The position numbers and the translations under genes are program-made. Below, piece after piece: positions 1-9,431 of a DNA stretch of 64,000 nucleotides; position 1 is the first letter of the stretch, and each line of letters begins with the position of its first letter. The notes beneath the pieces were generated by a model. That model did not search any database, was not told where the DNA came from, and was given only the letters and a program-made list of their open reading frames with translations. The DNA lies in contig CBDBZN010000016.1 in NCBI GenBank assembly GCA_965213575.1, positions 1 to 64,000 of the forward strand, in the 5' to 3' direction. This DNA is from JAUHXS01 sp965213575 (GTDB lineage Bacteria > Bacteroidota > Bacteroidia > Chitinophagales > JAUHXS01).

Positions 1-2999
1 TATTTTATTTCTGTTGACCAAGGCGCGGGCAAAAGAATAACATTTCAGCCTCAATCTTCCGCAGTAGCTACGCATGAAGTAAATAGTTTTGATGATTATG
101 ATTTTATTGAAAATGATGATAAAAATCTTATCAAAACAGGCAGGGAATGGTATGGAGATCAGTTTGACTTTACCCTACAAAGAAATTATACCTTTAAAAA
201 TTTTACAAATGTCATCATTACCGATTCCGCATATTTTTCAGCAAGTGTAGCAGCTAGATCTATCCCTTCCAGTACTTCTAGTTCTTTTACTATAAAATAT
301 AATAACACAACGTTAGTTAATCCAACCATTTCAGGAGTGCCGGAAGATTACACTGCGCCCTATGCTAAAGAAGAAAATAGTGAAAATTATTTTTTCCCGC
401 AAGGAAATCAAATAAGTATAGATGTAATTTATAATCAAGGAAATTCATCTTACACCGGATGGTTAAACTATTTAGCTGTAAATGTGCGCAGACGGTTACA
501 AATGGCAGGCAATCAAATGCTATTTAGAGATATTAAGTCTGTCGGCCCAGGCCAAATAGCACAATATCATATTACTAATGCTAATTCATCTATAAAAATA
601 TGGGATGTATCAGACCCTGTCAATACTAAAGTCCAAAGTGCTGTATTAACTGGGAGTGAATTGGTTTTTAAGCAATCTGCAGATGCTTTGAAAACTTATA
701 TTGCTCATTCGGGAGCAGAGTATTTACAGCCAATAGCTGTAGGAAAAATTACTAATCAAAATTTAAGAGGAGCCGGATTTCCTGACATGCTTATCGTGAC
801 TCATCCAAGCATTTTATCACAAGCAAGCCAATTAGCCAATTTTCATAAAAATAATAATGGATTAAATGTATTAGTCGCTACTTACCGATAAGATATACAA
901 TGAATTTTCTTTCGGGGCACAAGATATTACTGCTATTAGAGACTTTGTAAAATTTTTTTATGATAATGCCGGAAATGACAGCACATTGATGCCTCGGTAC
1001 TTATTGCTTTTTGGAGATGCTTCTTATGATGTGAAAGATAGAGTCCCTTCTAATACCAATTTAGTACCTACGTATCAAAGTAAAACTTCTTTGCATCCTG
1101 TAAGTAGTTATGCTACTGATGATTACTATGGCCTTTTAGATGCTAATGAAGGAGATAATATTGCTTCGTCAGGACAATTACTAGATATTGCTATCGGTAG
1201 GTTGCCGGTTAAAAATGCACAAGAGGCAGCAGTAGTAGTGAATAAAATTATTCATTATGCTTCTTCCTCAGCTACTTTAGGAGATTGGAGAAATAGAATG
1301 TGTTTTGTAGCCGATGATGAAGATAATAATCTTCACCTTAATCAAGTAGAGGATGGTTTAACTGATTATTTAAGCAATCACTATCCTAGCTATAACTTAC
1401 AAAAAGTATATTTAGATGCTTATCAACAGGAATCTACCCCGGCCGGAGGTAGGTATCCTGAAGTAAATAATGCTATTCTCAGCCAACTTTTTAAAGGAAC
1501 TATGATCATGAACTATACCGGCCATGGTGGAGAATCAGGTTGGGCGCATGAGCATATTTTTAATACAGAGGATATTAATAAGCTCAACAATAAGGATAAG
1601 TTGCCTTTATTTATAACTGCTACTTGTTCTTTTAGCCGTTATGATAACCCGGAAAAAGATGCAGGAGGAGAATTGCTATTGTTAAACCCCGATGGAGGAG
1701 CAATCGCGTTGATGACTACTGTTAGGATTGTAAATGCCGGTGGAAATTATAATTTGAATATTAAATTTCTAGAAAATCTATTTGAGCCCTTTAATGGAGA
1801 AATACCCACCTTTGGCGAAGTAGCATTACGAGCTAAAAATGCTATTAATGGAGGGGTTAACAATAGAAATTTCACTTTATTGGGAGATCCGGCACTAAGG
1901 CTGCCATATCCCGAACATGTTATTTCTATTGATAGTATCAATGGGCAATTATTAGGGAGCAGTTCATCAGATACGATTAAAGCATTACAAAAAATTACGA
2001 TCAGTGGGAATCTAAAGGATAAGAATGGAGTTGCTTTAAATAATTTTAACGGTATAATTTATCCTACTATATATGATAAAGCAAGCGAAGTAACTACCTT
2101 AGGAAATGACCCCGGTAGCAGTGCCAAGAATTTTTCTGTAAGAAATAATGTAATTTATAAAGGAAAAGCAAGTGTAAAAAATGGTAAATATAGCTTTACC
2201 TTCATTACTCCGAAAGATATTGCACAAAATTTTGGCTATGGGAAGTTAAGTTTCTATGCCGATAATAATATTGATGATGCCGCTGGCTTTTATGATAGTG
2301 TGGTCGTAGGAGGATTAAATGATAGTTTAGGAGAAGATGAAGCAGGCCCGGAGATCAGTTTGTTTTTGAATGATGAAAAGTTTGCTTCAGGTGGCATTAC
2401 CGATGAGAGTCCGTTATTAATAATTAAGTTAAAAGATTTGAGTGGAATGAATACAGTCGGTGCGGGTATTGGCCATGACTTAACCGCTGTGTTAGATGAT
2501 AATACTAAAAACACCATTGTATTAAATGATTTTTATGAAGCGGCATTGGATAATTATCAAGAAGGTGAAGTAGAATATCCACTTTCTAATTTAGAGCAGG
2601 GCAATCATAGCTTAAAAGTTAAAGCTTGGGATGTTTATAATAACTCTTCAGAATCATATATAGAATTTGTCGTAGCTCCTTCAGAAGATTTTGCGATCAA
2701 CCATGTATTGAATTATCCTAATCCTTTTACGACTAATACTGACTTTCATTTTGAGCACAACCGGCCGGGCGATTTATTGGAAATTAGCTTGCGTATTTAT
2801 ACTGTTTCAGGAAAACTTGTAAAAACTATTCAAACAGAAAGAGCTACACAAGGTTATAGAGTAAAATGATATTAATTGGAATGGGCTGGATGATTTTGGC
2901 GATAAAATTGGTAAAGGTGTTTATATTTATAAGCTCAAGGTTAGAGCTTCTAACAGCCAAACAGCAGAGGAATTGGAAAAATTAGTTATTTTGCAATAA
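1..2999 (+). pseudogene. porU: T9SS sortase PorU (C25 peptidase), 5'-partial, two frameshifts
   Basis: PorU is the gingipain-like C25 peptidase of the outer surface that removes the C-terminal sorting domain of T9SS cargo and attaches the cargo to anionic lipopolysaccharide. The reading frame is already open at base 1, so the N-terminus lies upstream. The C25 core shows YLLLFGDASYD, the catalytic His in TGHGG (His codon 1523-1525) and the catalytic Cys in TATCSF (Cys codon 1625-1627). A FlgD/sorting-domain-like end (YPNPF at about 2716) follows. The frame breaks twice. One extra T at 882-883 gives a stop at 889-891; removing it restores a frame reading TDKIYNEFSFGAQDI. One extra A in the A4 run at 2863-2866 gives TGA at 2867; removing it restores DINWNGLDDFGDKIG and a stop at 2997-2999. 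Both are single-base insertions in short runs and the protein is otherwise well conserved, so sequence error is as likely as inactivation. porV follows after 91 bases, a common T9SS arrangement. Confidence 0.9.
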
Positions 3000-3090
3000 T
3001 ATTTTGCAATATTTAATTATATTTAATCGTTAGACAAAAATAAAGCAAACGATATTCAAGTTTGTAATCGATCAATAAAAAGATATTTTA

Positions 3091-4281
3091 ATGAGATTTT
3101 TAAGTGTTTGCTCTGTTATTTTATTACTCACTATATCCACCATTTTAAATGCACAAAACTTACAACTCCTAGACGGACGGGAAGTTAACACAGTAACTTC
3201 TGCAGTCCCTTTAATGCGAATTTCGCCTAATGCCCGCTCAGGCGCTATGGGAGAAACGGGTGTGGCTACTACCCCGGATGCTAACTCACTTCATTGGAAC
3301 GCAGCAAAATTTGCTTTTATAGAAGATGATATGGGATTTGCTGTTTCTTACACTCCTTGGTTAAGGCAGCTGGTAGATGATATATATTTAGCTTATTTGT
3401 CAGGATATAAAAAGATAGATGAAGATCAAACATTAGCGTTTTCTTTACGTTATTTTTCTTTAGGTAATATTCAATTTACTGATATTAATGGACAGAGTAC
3501 AGGCGAAGGTAATCCTAATGAATTTGCGATTGATGGAGCTTATTCACGTAAACTAACTCCTAATTTGTCAGCTTCTATTGCTTTTAGGTATATTCGATCA
3601 GATCTTGCTTCCGGACAAGTAGTTAATAATTCTCAAATAAATCCTGCCAGTGCTATTGCGGCAGACTTAGGTGTATATTATACTAAAGATGCGCAAATTG
3701 GCGGGTTAGATGGAAATTATGCTTTAGGAGCAAGTATTTCTAATGTGGGATCAAAGATAAATTATACTCAATCTGTGGAAAAAGACTTCATTCCTATGAA
3801 TCTAGGATTAGGTTCTTTTGTTGGAGTAGAGTTGGATGATTATAACAAAATTGGCTTTGCTTTAGACGTAAATAAATTATTAGTCCCTACGCCCGATACG
3901 ATTGACGCAGATAATAACAGTATTCTTGATCATAAAGAAAAAAGTGTACCAGAAGCAATATTCAGTTCTTTTGCAGATGCACCGGGTGGTTTTTCTGAAG
4001 AGTTAAGAGAATTTACCGTTTCTACAGGAGTAGAATATTGGTACGACAATCAATTTGCAGTTAGGGCAGGTTATTTTCACGAGCATGCTACTAAAGGCAA
4101 TAGAAAGTATTTTACTATGGGATTAGGACTGCGATATAATGTATTTGGATTAGACTTTTCTTATTTAGTCCCGGTTAATGGGCAGCAAAATCCTTTAAAT
4201 AACACTTTGCGATTTACATTATTATTTAACTTTGATGCATTGAAGAATACTAACGATGTTGAAGAAGGTTCTAGGCTTTAA
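3091..4281 (+). CDS. porV: T9SS outer membrane protein PorV
   Basis: PorV (LptO) is a FadL-like outer membrane beta-barrel that binds cargo leaving the SprA translocon and passes it to PorU. The 396-residue product has a signal peptide (about residues 1-21, ending LNAQ). The family's N-terminal signature follows (residues about 37-70: SAVPLMRISPNARSGAMGETG, then ATTPDANSLHWNAAKFAF). The remainder alternates short amphipathic strands typical of a barrel and ends in FTLLFNF. The length is normal for PorV. It follows porU on the same strand, which supports the call. The last 11 bases overlap the convergent aldehyde dehydrogenase gene. Confidence 0.93.
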   Translation: MRFLSVCSVILLLTISTILNAQNLQLLDGREVNTVTSAVPLMRISPNARSGAMGETGVATTPDANSLHWNAAKFAFIEDDMGFAVSYTPWLRQLVDDIYLAYLSGYKKIDEDQTLAFSLRYFSLGNIQFTDINGQSTGEGNPNEFAIDGAYSRKLTPNLSASIAFRYIRSDLASGQVVNNSQINPASAIAADLGVYYTKDAQIGGLDGNYALGASISNVGSKINYTQSVEKDFIPMNLGLGSFVGVELDDYNKIGFALDVNKLLVPTPDTIDADNNSILDHKEKSVPEAIFSSFADAPGGFSEELREFTVSTGVEYWYDNQFAVRAGYFHEHATKGNRKYFTMGLGLRYNVFGLDFSYLVPVNGQQNPLNNTLRFTLLFNFDALKNTNDVEEGSRL

Positions 4282-5728
4282 TGCAAACATTTTTAGGTTC
4301 TGTATAAAATTCATAACTATATTCTCCTCCCATTCTACCGATACCTGACTTAATCGCACCTTCCGGAACACGCAGGTCATCTATTTGCCAACCGTTGATC
4401 CAAATATTTGCATAGGATAGCTTTCGAGCTAATAAATGTCCTTTATTAATATCTTCCGTCCATATACTGGCAGCTAACCCTTGTTGGTCTTTATCAAGAT
4501 ATCTCTGCACTTGTTTTAGGTTTTTAAACGGAGTTAGCGTTACAATTGGACTATGAATAGGCTCATAATTACTTTTAGCATTCACCGGAAGGCCTTCAAA
4601 TACAGTAGGCTCAATAAACCAGCCATTCTTACATCGATCTCCTGCAGGCATGGCAGATTTTCCGCCCGTTAATAATTTGCCACCTTCGCTCTCAATATCA
4701 GCAAGATGTTCCAAAATTTTTGTATAATGATTTCTTGATCCTATTGCCCCTTGTCTTGTTCGGGATGAAAGGGGGTCACCGACTGTTAATTTCTGTGTAC
4801 GAATAATAAATTCATTTTTAAATTTTTCATAAATTGAATCTTCTACAAAAATTCTTGAATTACAAAAATAGGTTTGTCCTTGGTTATAAAAAGAAGACCG
4901 TAAGGTGTTACGCATCATTTCATCGAAATTACAATCGCCGAAAATGATATTGGGATTTTTACCGCCTGCCTCAATAAAAAGTTTTTTAAATCGGGGTAGT
5001 ACTATCTGAGCCAGGTCAGTGGCCTTTTTAATACTTCCGGCGTATGCATAGGCTTGAATATCTTTATGATTTCCTAAGATAGGATTTACTTTTTCATCCT
5101 TACCATAAATGATATTAACCACGCCCGGCGGAAGCCCTGCATCAATACAAATTTGAGAAAATAAATAAGCTGTTAAAGGAGTATTTTGTGAAGGCTTAAT
5201 TATAGCACAATTTCCCAGGGCTAAAGCAGGAATAACTAATTTCGTTAATGCGTAGAGTGGCGAATTCCAAGGCAAAATACATGACGTAATGCCCATAGGC
5301 TTGTGCAACGTATAATTAAATGTTCCCTGCTGCATAGCATGAAACTTTGATCCAAAGCCCATAGCTCCCACACCAAAAAATCGACATTGTTTGATAGACA
5401 TAGGAATATCGATAGATTTAGCCACAGACATGGGTTTTCCATTATCTATGGATTCTGCATGAGCTAATTCATCGATATGTTGCTCCATTATATCTGCAAT
5501 TCTCAACATAATTCGAGACCGTATTTCAGGAAGCGTAATTCGCCATGCCTGGAAAGCATTTTTTGCACTTTCAACGGCATGATTGATATCATTTTCAGTA
5601 GCGTCAGGATAATAATTATATACTAAACCGGTGGCAGGATTATAGTTTTCTATATAGTTTTGAGTAGAAGGCTCTACTAACTCTCCGTTGATGTAATTTT
5701 TAAGATATTTTTCTTTGAGGTTGAGCAT
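4271..5728 (-). CDS. ALDH8-like aldehyde dehydrogenase lacking the catalytic Cys
   Basis: The 485-residue protein is full length for the NAD-dependent aldehyde dehydrogenase superfamily. It most resembles the 2-hydroxymuconic-semialdehyde/ALDH8A1 branch, as shown by the C-terminal DLRVPEGAIKSGIGRMGGEY and EFYTEPKNVCIK. Cofactor and fold residues are present: PWNSP with Asn155, IIKPS with Lys178, and EAGGKNP with Glu253 (general base). The nucleophile motif is altered. Related enzymes read GEICLCxSRIFV with the catalytic Cys second after I. Here it reads GQTYFCNSRIFV, so the nucleophile position is Tyr287 (codon complement of 4868-4870); only the non-catalytic second Cys (Cys289) remains. The EEIFGPV motif is also changed to YEPIHSPI, with Pro390 at the NAD-ribose Glu and His392 at the Phe. 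The open frame is intact. It may be a non-catalytic paralogue or an enzyme that has lost activity; the original substrate cannot be told. Confidence 0.85.
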   Translation of the reverse strand: MLNLKEKYLKNYINGELVEPSTQNYIENYNPATGLVYNYYPDATENDINHAVESAKNAFQAWRITLPEIRSRIMLRIADIMEQHIDELAHAESIDNGKPMSVAKSIDIPMSIKQCRFFGVGAMGFGSKFHAMQQGTFNYTLHKPMGITSCILPWNSPLYALTKLVIPALALGNCAIIKPSQNTPLTAYLFSQICIDAGLPPGVVNIIYGKDEKVNPILGNHKDIQAYAYAGSIKKATDLAQIVLPRFKKLFIEAGGKNPNIIFGDCNFDEMMRNTLRSSFYNQGQTYFCNSRIFVEDSIYEKFKNEFIIRTQKLTVGDPLSSRTRQGAIGSRNHYTKILEHLADIESEGGKLLTGGKSAMPAGDRCKNGWFIEPTVFEGLPVNAKSNYEPIHSPIVTLTPFKNLKQVQRYLDKDQQGLAASIWTEDINKGHLLARKLSYANIWINGWQIDDLRVPEGAIKSGIGRMGGEYSYEFYTEPKNVCIKA

Positions 5729-5862
5729 TGTTAAATATACGATAAGGATGGAAAATAGTTGCTTGCGAAGTGATTAATTATACAAAATCAATATGTTGAT
5801 AACAATGTTAGTAAAATCCAGTAATTGCAAGTATTACAGGCTGTTTATAGGTTGTTTTTTCG

Positions 5863-5870
5863 TATATTTG
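5863..5870 (+). promoter_or_regulatory. -7 promoter box for gyrB
   Basis: TATATTTG matches the Bacteroidota -7 consensus TAnnTTTG and lies 25 bases before the gyrB ATG. A -33 TTG is not clear: the triplet 19 bases upstream is CTG. The 167-base divergent spacer between the aldehyde dehydrogenase and gyrB otherwise shows nothing definite. Confidence 0.5.
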
Positions 5871-5895
5871 TAATCTACAAAATAGACAACACACT

Positions 5896-7851
5896 ATGAG
5901 TGAAGAATTAAATAAAAAAGGTGATTATTCAGCGGATAATATACAGGTATTAGAAGGATTAGAAGCGGTCAGAAAACGGCCTGCCATGTATATTGGAGAT
6001 ATTGGCATGAAGGGTTTGCACCACTTAGTTTATGAAGTAGTAGACAACTCGATAGATGAAGCACTCGCCGGCCATTGCTCTCATATAGAAGTGATCATTA
6101 ATGAAGGGAATTCTATTACCGTAAAAGATGATGGTAGAGGAATTCCTACGGAGTTGCATAAAAAAGAAAATAAATCTGCTTTAGAAGTCGTAATGACCGT
6201 GTTGCATGCCGGCGGTAAATTTGATAAGGATACTTATAAGGTTTCGGGAGGATTGCATGGAGTTGGTGTTTCATGCGTTAACGCACTTTCTACGCATTTA
6301 AAAGCGGTGGTTCACCGGAATGGAGTGATCAGTACCCAAGAATATTCTTGCGGAAAACCAACTTTTCCCATAAAAGAGATAGGCAAAACAGATAGAACCG
6401 GTACAGAAGTGACTTTTCAGCCTGACACTTCTATTTTTACCGTTTCTGAATATAATTATGAAACGCTTTCTGCAAGATTGCGCGAACTTGCTTTCTTAAA
6501 TAAAGGAATCCATCTAAAAATAAGAGACGAACGGAGAAAGAACGAAGAAGGAAATTATGAAGAGGACAAGTTTTACTCTGAAGGAGGGTTAAAAGAATTT
6601 GTTGCTTATCTAGATTCCACAAGAGACCCTTTAATACAAGAACCTATCTACGTCGAAGGAGAAAGAGATAATGTAGCAGTAGAATTGGCTTTGCAATACA
6701 ATACTTCATTCAGTGAAAACTTGCATTCATATGTAAATAACATTAATACTATTGAAGGAGGAACCCATGTTGCAGGCTTCAGAAGGGCTATCACCAGAGT
6801 ATTTAAAGGATATGGCGAAAAAAACAAATATTTTGACAAACTTAAGATTGATATTTCGGGAGATGATTTTAGGGAAGGTTTAACTGCTATCATTTCTGTT
6901 AAGGTACCGGAGCCACAATTTGAAGGCCAAACAAAAACAAAGTTAGGCAACTCTGAAGTTACCGGAATCGTAGAAACCTGTGCAGGAGAAGCCATTACTA
7001 ATTATTTAGAAGAGCATCCCAAAGAGGCAAAACAAATCATTCAAAAAGTGATTTTAGCTGCTACAGCAAGGCATGCTGCCAGAAAAGCTAGAGAGCTGGT
7101 ACAACGGAAAAATGTACTATCCGGAACAGGTTTGCCGGGTAAATTATCTGACTGTTCCAGTAAACAACCGGAAGATTGTGAAATATATTTAGTTGAGGGA
7201 GACTCTGCGGGAGGTACGGCCAAGCAAGGTAGAGATCGAGTCTTTCAGGCTATTTTACCCCTTAGAGGTAAAATCCTGAACGTTGAAAAAGCAATGGAAT
7301 ATAAGATATATGAAAATGAAGAGATAAAAAATATGTTCACCGGCCTTGGTGTAAAAGTAGGCACTGAAGAAGATGACAAAGCATTAGATATTTCTAAGCT
7401 AAGGTATCATAAAGTTATTATCATGACGGATGCTGATGTAGACGGCAGCCACATTACTACACTAATTCTTACCTTCTTTTTTAGATATATGAAAGAATTA
7501 GTTGAAAAAGGGTATATATATATTGCTACGCCTCCTCTTTATTTAGTTAAAAAAGGTAAGGAGTCCGAGTATGCCTGGAATGATAATGATAGAGATAGAG
7601 CGGTAGCCAGGATTGCAGGTGAAGGCAAAAAGGAAAGTGTGCACATACAACGTTATAAAGGACTTGGAGAGATGAATGCAGAACAGTTATGGGACACTAC
7701 CATGAATCCCGAAACGCGGACACTTAGGCAAGTTACTATTGATAGTGCTGCAGAAGCGGATCATGTTTTCTCTATGCTTATGGGTGATGAAGTTCCTCCT
7801 AGAAGAGCATTTATAGAAAAGCACGCTACTTATGCTAAAATTGATGCATAA
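5896..7851 (+). CDS. gyrB: DNA gyrase subunit B
   Basis: GyrB is the ATPase subunit of gyrase, which introduces negative supercoils together with GyrA. All family landmarks are present in the 651-residue product. The GHKL ATPase domain shows VLEGLEAVRKRPAMYIGD, EVVDNSIDEA with the catalytic Glu, VKDDGRGIP and the ATP-lid GGLHGVGVSCVNALS. The transducer follows. The TOPRIM domain has LVEGDSAGG and MTDADVDGSHI, the Mg-binding acidic residues. The C-terminal tail reads QRYKGLGEMNAEQLWDTTMNP. Length is as expected for Bacteroidota GyrB, which lacks the 170-residue insert of E. coli. Start is the first ATG after the -7 box. The gene stands alone. Confidence 0.97.
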   Translation: MSEELNKKGDYSADNIQVLEGLEAVRKRPAMYIGDIGMKGLHHLVYEVVDNSIDEALAGHCSHIEVIINEGNSITVKDDGRGIPTELHKKENKSALEVVMTVLHAGGKFDKDTYKVSGGLHGVGVSCVNALSTHLKAVVHRNGVISTQEYSCGKPTFPIKEIGKTDRTGTEVTFQPDTSIFTVSEYNYETLSARLRELAFLNKGIHLKIRDERRKNEEGNYEEDKFYSEGGLKEFVAYLDSTRDPLIQEPIYVEGERDNVAVELALQYNTSFSENLHSYVNNINTIEGGTHVAGFRRAITRVFKGYGEKNKYFDKLKIDISGDDFREGLTAIISVKVPEPQFEGQTKTKLGNSEVTGIVETCAGEAITNYLEEHPKEAKQIIQKVILAATARHAARKARELVQRKNVLSGTGLPGKLSDCSSKQPEDCEIYLVEGDSAGGTAKQGRDRVFQAILPLRGKILNVEKAMEYKIYENEEIKNMFTGLGVKVGTEEDDKALDISKLRYHKVIIMTDADVDGSHITTLILTFFFRYMKELVEKGYIYIATPPLYLVKKGKESEYAWNDNDRDRAVARIAGEGKKESVHIQRYKGLGEMNAEQLWDTTMNPETRTLRQVTIDSAAEADHVFSMLMGDEVPPRRAFIEKHATYAKIDA

Positions 7852-7977
7852 TTTGTACAGGCTGAAATAGTTTAAGATGTAGCCTTTATTCCCCAATTTG
7901 CTTCTATTTATACAGTTTAATGGATCCAAACCTAAATAAATATTGATTATGGCATACTAATTGTCGTTATTTGTGTT

Positions 7978-9396
7978 ATGACGTGTAGTAAAAGTATCAT
8001 AAATAATAATTTATTAAAAATATTGGTATTAACTATTTGGTTTTTATCAATATCTTGCCATTACTCTCCATTTAAAAATACAATCCAATCATCTATATTC
8101 ACAAATCACTCTAAAACTATATTAGAGGATAATATTTTAAAAAATATTGTAGATAAGGGAGTACTTACCGTTGGGATTGAACATAATCATATCGATTATT
8201 TCGCTTTTAATGGAAAGGTGATGGGTTTAAATTACGAGATTATTAAAGATTATGCGGATTACTTAGACGTAACTGTAGTTTATAAATTAATAAATAATTT
8301 AGATGAAGGAAAGAGACAACTTAAAAATAGAGAAATTGATCTTTTAGCTAAAAATATGGAATCATCTAAAGAGATGAATGGCTTTACATTAACTAACACA
8401 GTATTAACTGATGATCTGGTTATTGTTGCTAACCGAAAAACTAATGTGAATGATTTTAGTCAATTTAAAAAACTTATTATTCCAACTACTCTTTATACAA
8501 TTTATCAGCGATATGATGATTTAGCAGCATTATTACATACAGAAGTTAGGCTTAAAGAAACATCGGAGTACAATATTATAGATAGTGTAAAGCATAATAA
8601 AGAGCTTTGTACTATTGTTAGAAAAAGCCAATTAGATGCATATAAAAGAACTGAAAAGGTTGATTTTTCTGAGCAATTATTGGTAAAAGGAGAACCATTC
8701 AGTTGGCTAGTTGGCAAACATGCTACTATTTTTCAGAACAATTTTAATAAATGGATCACTACTTATAAAAAAACAGACGATTATGCTTATTTAGAGTTTA
8801 AATATTTAAGTGAATATTGTTATTTGTCTACTCGATATGATGACCGAACTTTTTCTATCAACAAAGGAATGAGCAGGTATGATAATTTAATAAAATCCTA
8901 TTGTAAATCCACTAAATGGGATTGGAGATTAGTTGCCGCTCTAATTTATCATGAATCGAGATTTGATAATGAAGCGGTTTCTCCGGTAGGAGCGACAGGA
9001 TTAATGCAATTAATGCCATTAACCGCTCAAGAACAAGGAATCGACAGCTTTCATTTTGCCCAAGAAAATATCAAAGCCGGGATAAATTATTTGAATGAAT
9101 TAAGTACCTATTGGAAAGATATCCCATTAAAGGAAGAACAACTAAAATTTATTATAGCATCTTACAATGCCGGGCCCGGGCATATCATAGATGCGGTGAA
9201 TCTAGCTAAGAAATATGGCGGCAATGATGAAGTTTGGAGTAATCATGTAGACAAATATATTAAACTCAAAACTCAACCGAAATACTACAACGACGAAGTT
9301 GTAAAGTGTGGCCAATGTAGAGGTTATGAAACCTATGACTACGTCAATAATATCTTTGAAACTTACAATCAATATTTGAGTTTGTACAACTCATAA
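7978..9396 (+). CDS. MltF-like lytic transglycosylase lipoprotein
   Basis: Predicted membrane-bound murein transglycosylase of the MltF type: a periplasmic solute-binding domain followed by a lysozyme-like (SLT) domain that cleaves peptidoglycan. The 472-residue product begins with a hydrophobic stretch ending LSISC, so lipidation at Cys27 is likely. The SBP_bac_3-like domain starts near residue 57 (GVLTVGIEHNHIDYFAF) and runs to about 280. The SLT domain (about 300-440) shows AALIYHESRFDNEAVSP with catalytic Glu326, then GATGLMQLMP and the ASYNAGPGH motif. Order and length match MltF. A weak -7-like box sits just before the ATG. The next gene starts 36 bases downstream on the same strand, so the two may be co-transcribed. 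Confidence 0.88.
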   Translation: MTCSKSIINNNLLKILVLTIWFLSISCHYSPFKNTIQSSIFTNHSKTILEDNILKNIVDKGVLTVGIEHNHIDYFAFNGKVMGLNYEIIKDYADYLDVTVVYKLINNLDEGKRQLKNREIDLLAKNMESSKEMNGFTLTNTVLTDDLVIVANRKTNVNDFSQFKKLIIPTTLYTIYQRYDDLAALLHTEVRLKETSEYNIIDSVKHNKELCTIVRKSQLDAYKRTEKVDFSEQLLVKGEPFSWLVGKHATIFQNNFNKWITTYKKTDDYAYLEFKYLSEYCYLSTRYDDRTFSINKGMSRYDNLIKSYCKSTKWDWRLVAALIYHESRFDNEAVSPVGATGLMQLMPLTAQEQGIDSFHFAQENIKAGINYLNELSTYWKDIPLKEEQLKFIIASYNAGPGHIIDAVNLAKKYGGNDEVWSNHVDKYIKLKTQPKYYNDEVVKCGQCRGYETYDYVNNIFETYNQYLSLYNS

Positions 9397-9431
9397 TACT
9401 TTTTCTATCTTGGTAAGCCAAACAGATATAA

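Noticed and set aside
6648..6995. Open frame of 115 codons on the minus strand inside gyrB
   Set aside because: It is antisense to conserved gyrase sequence and has no family features.
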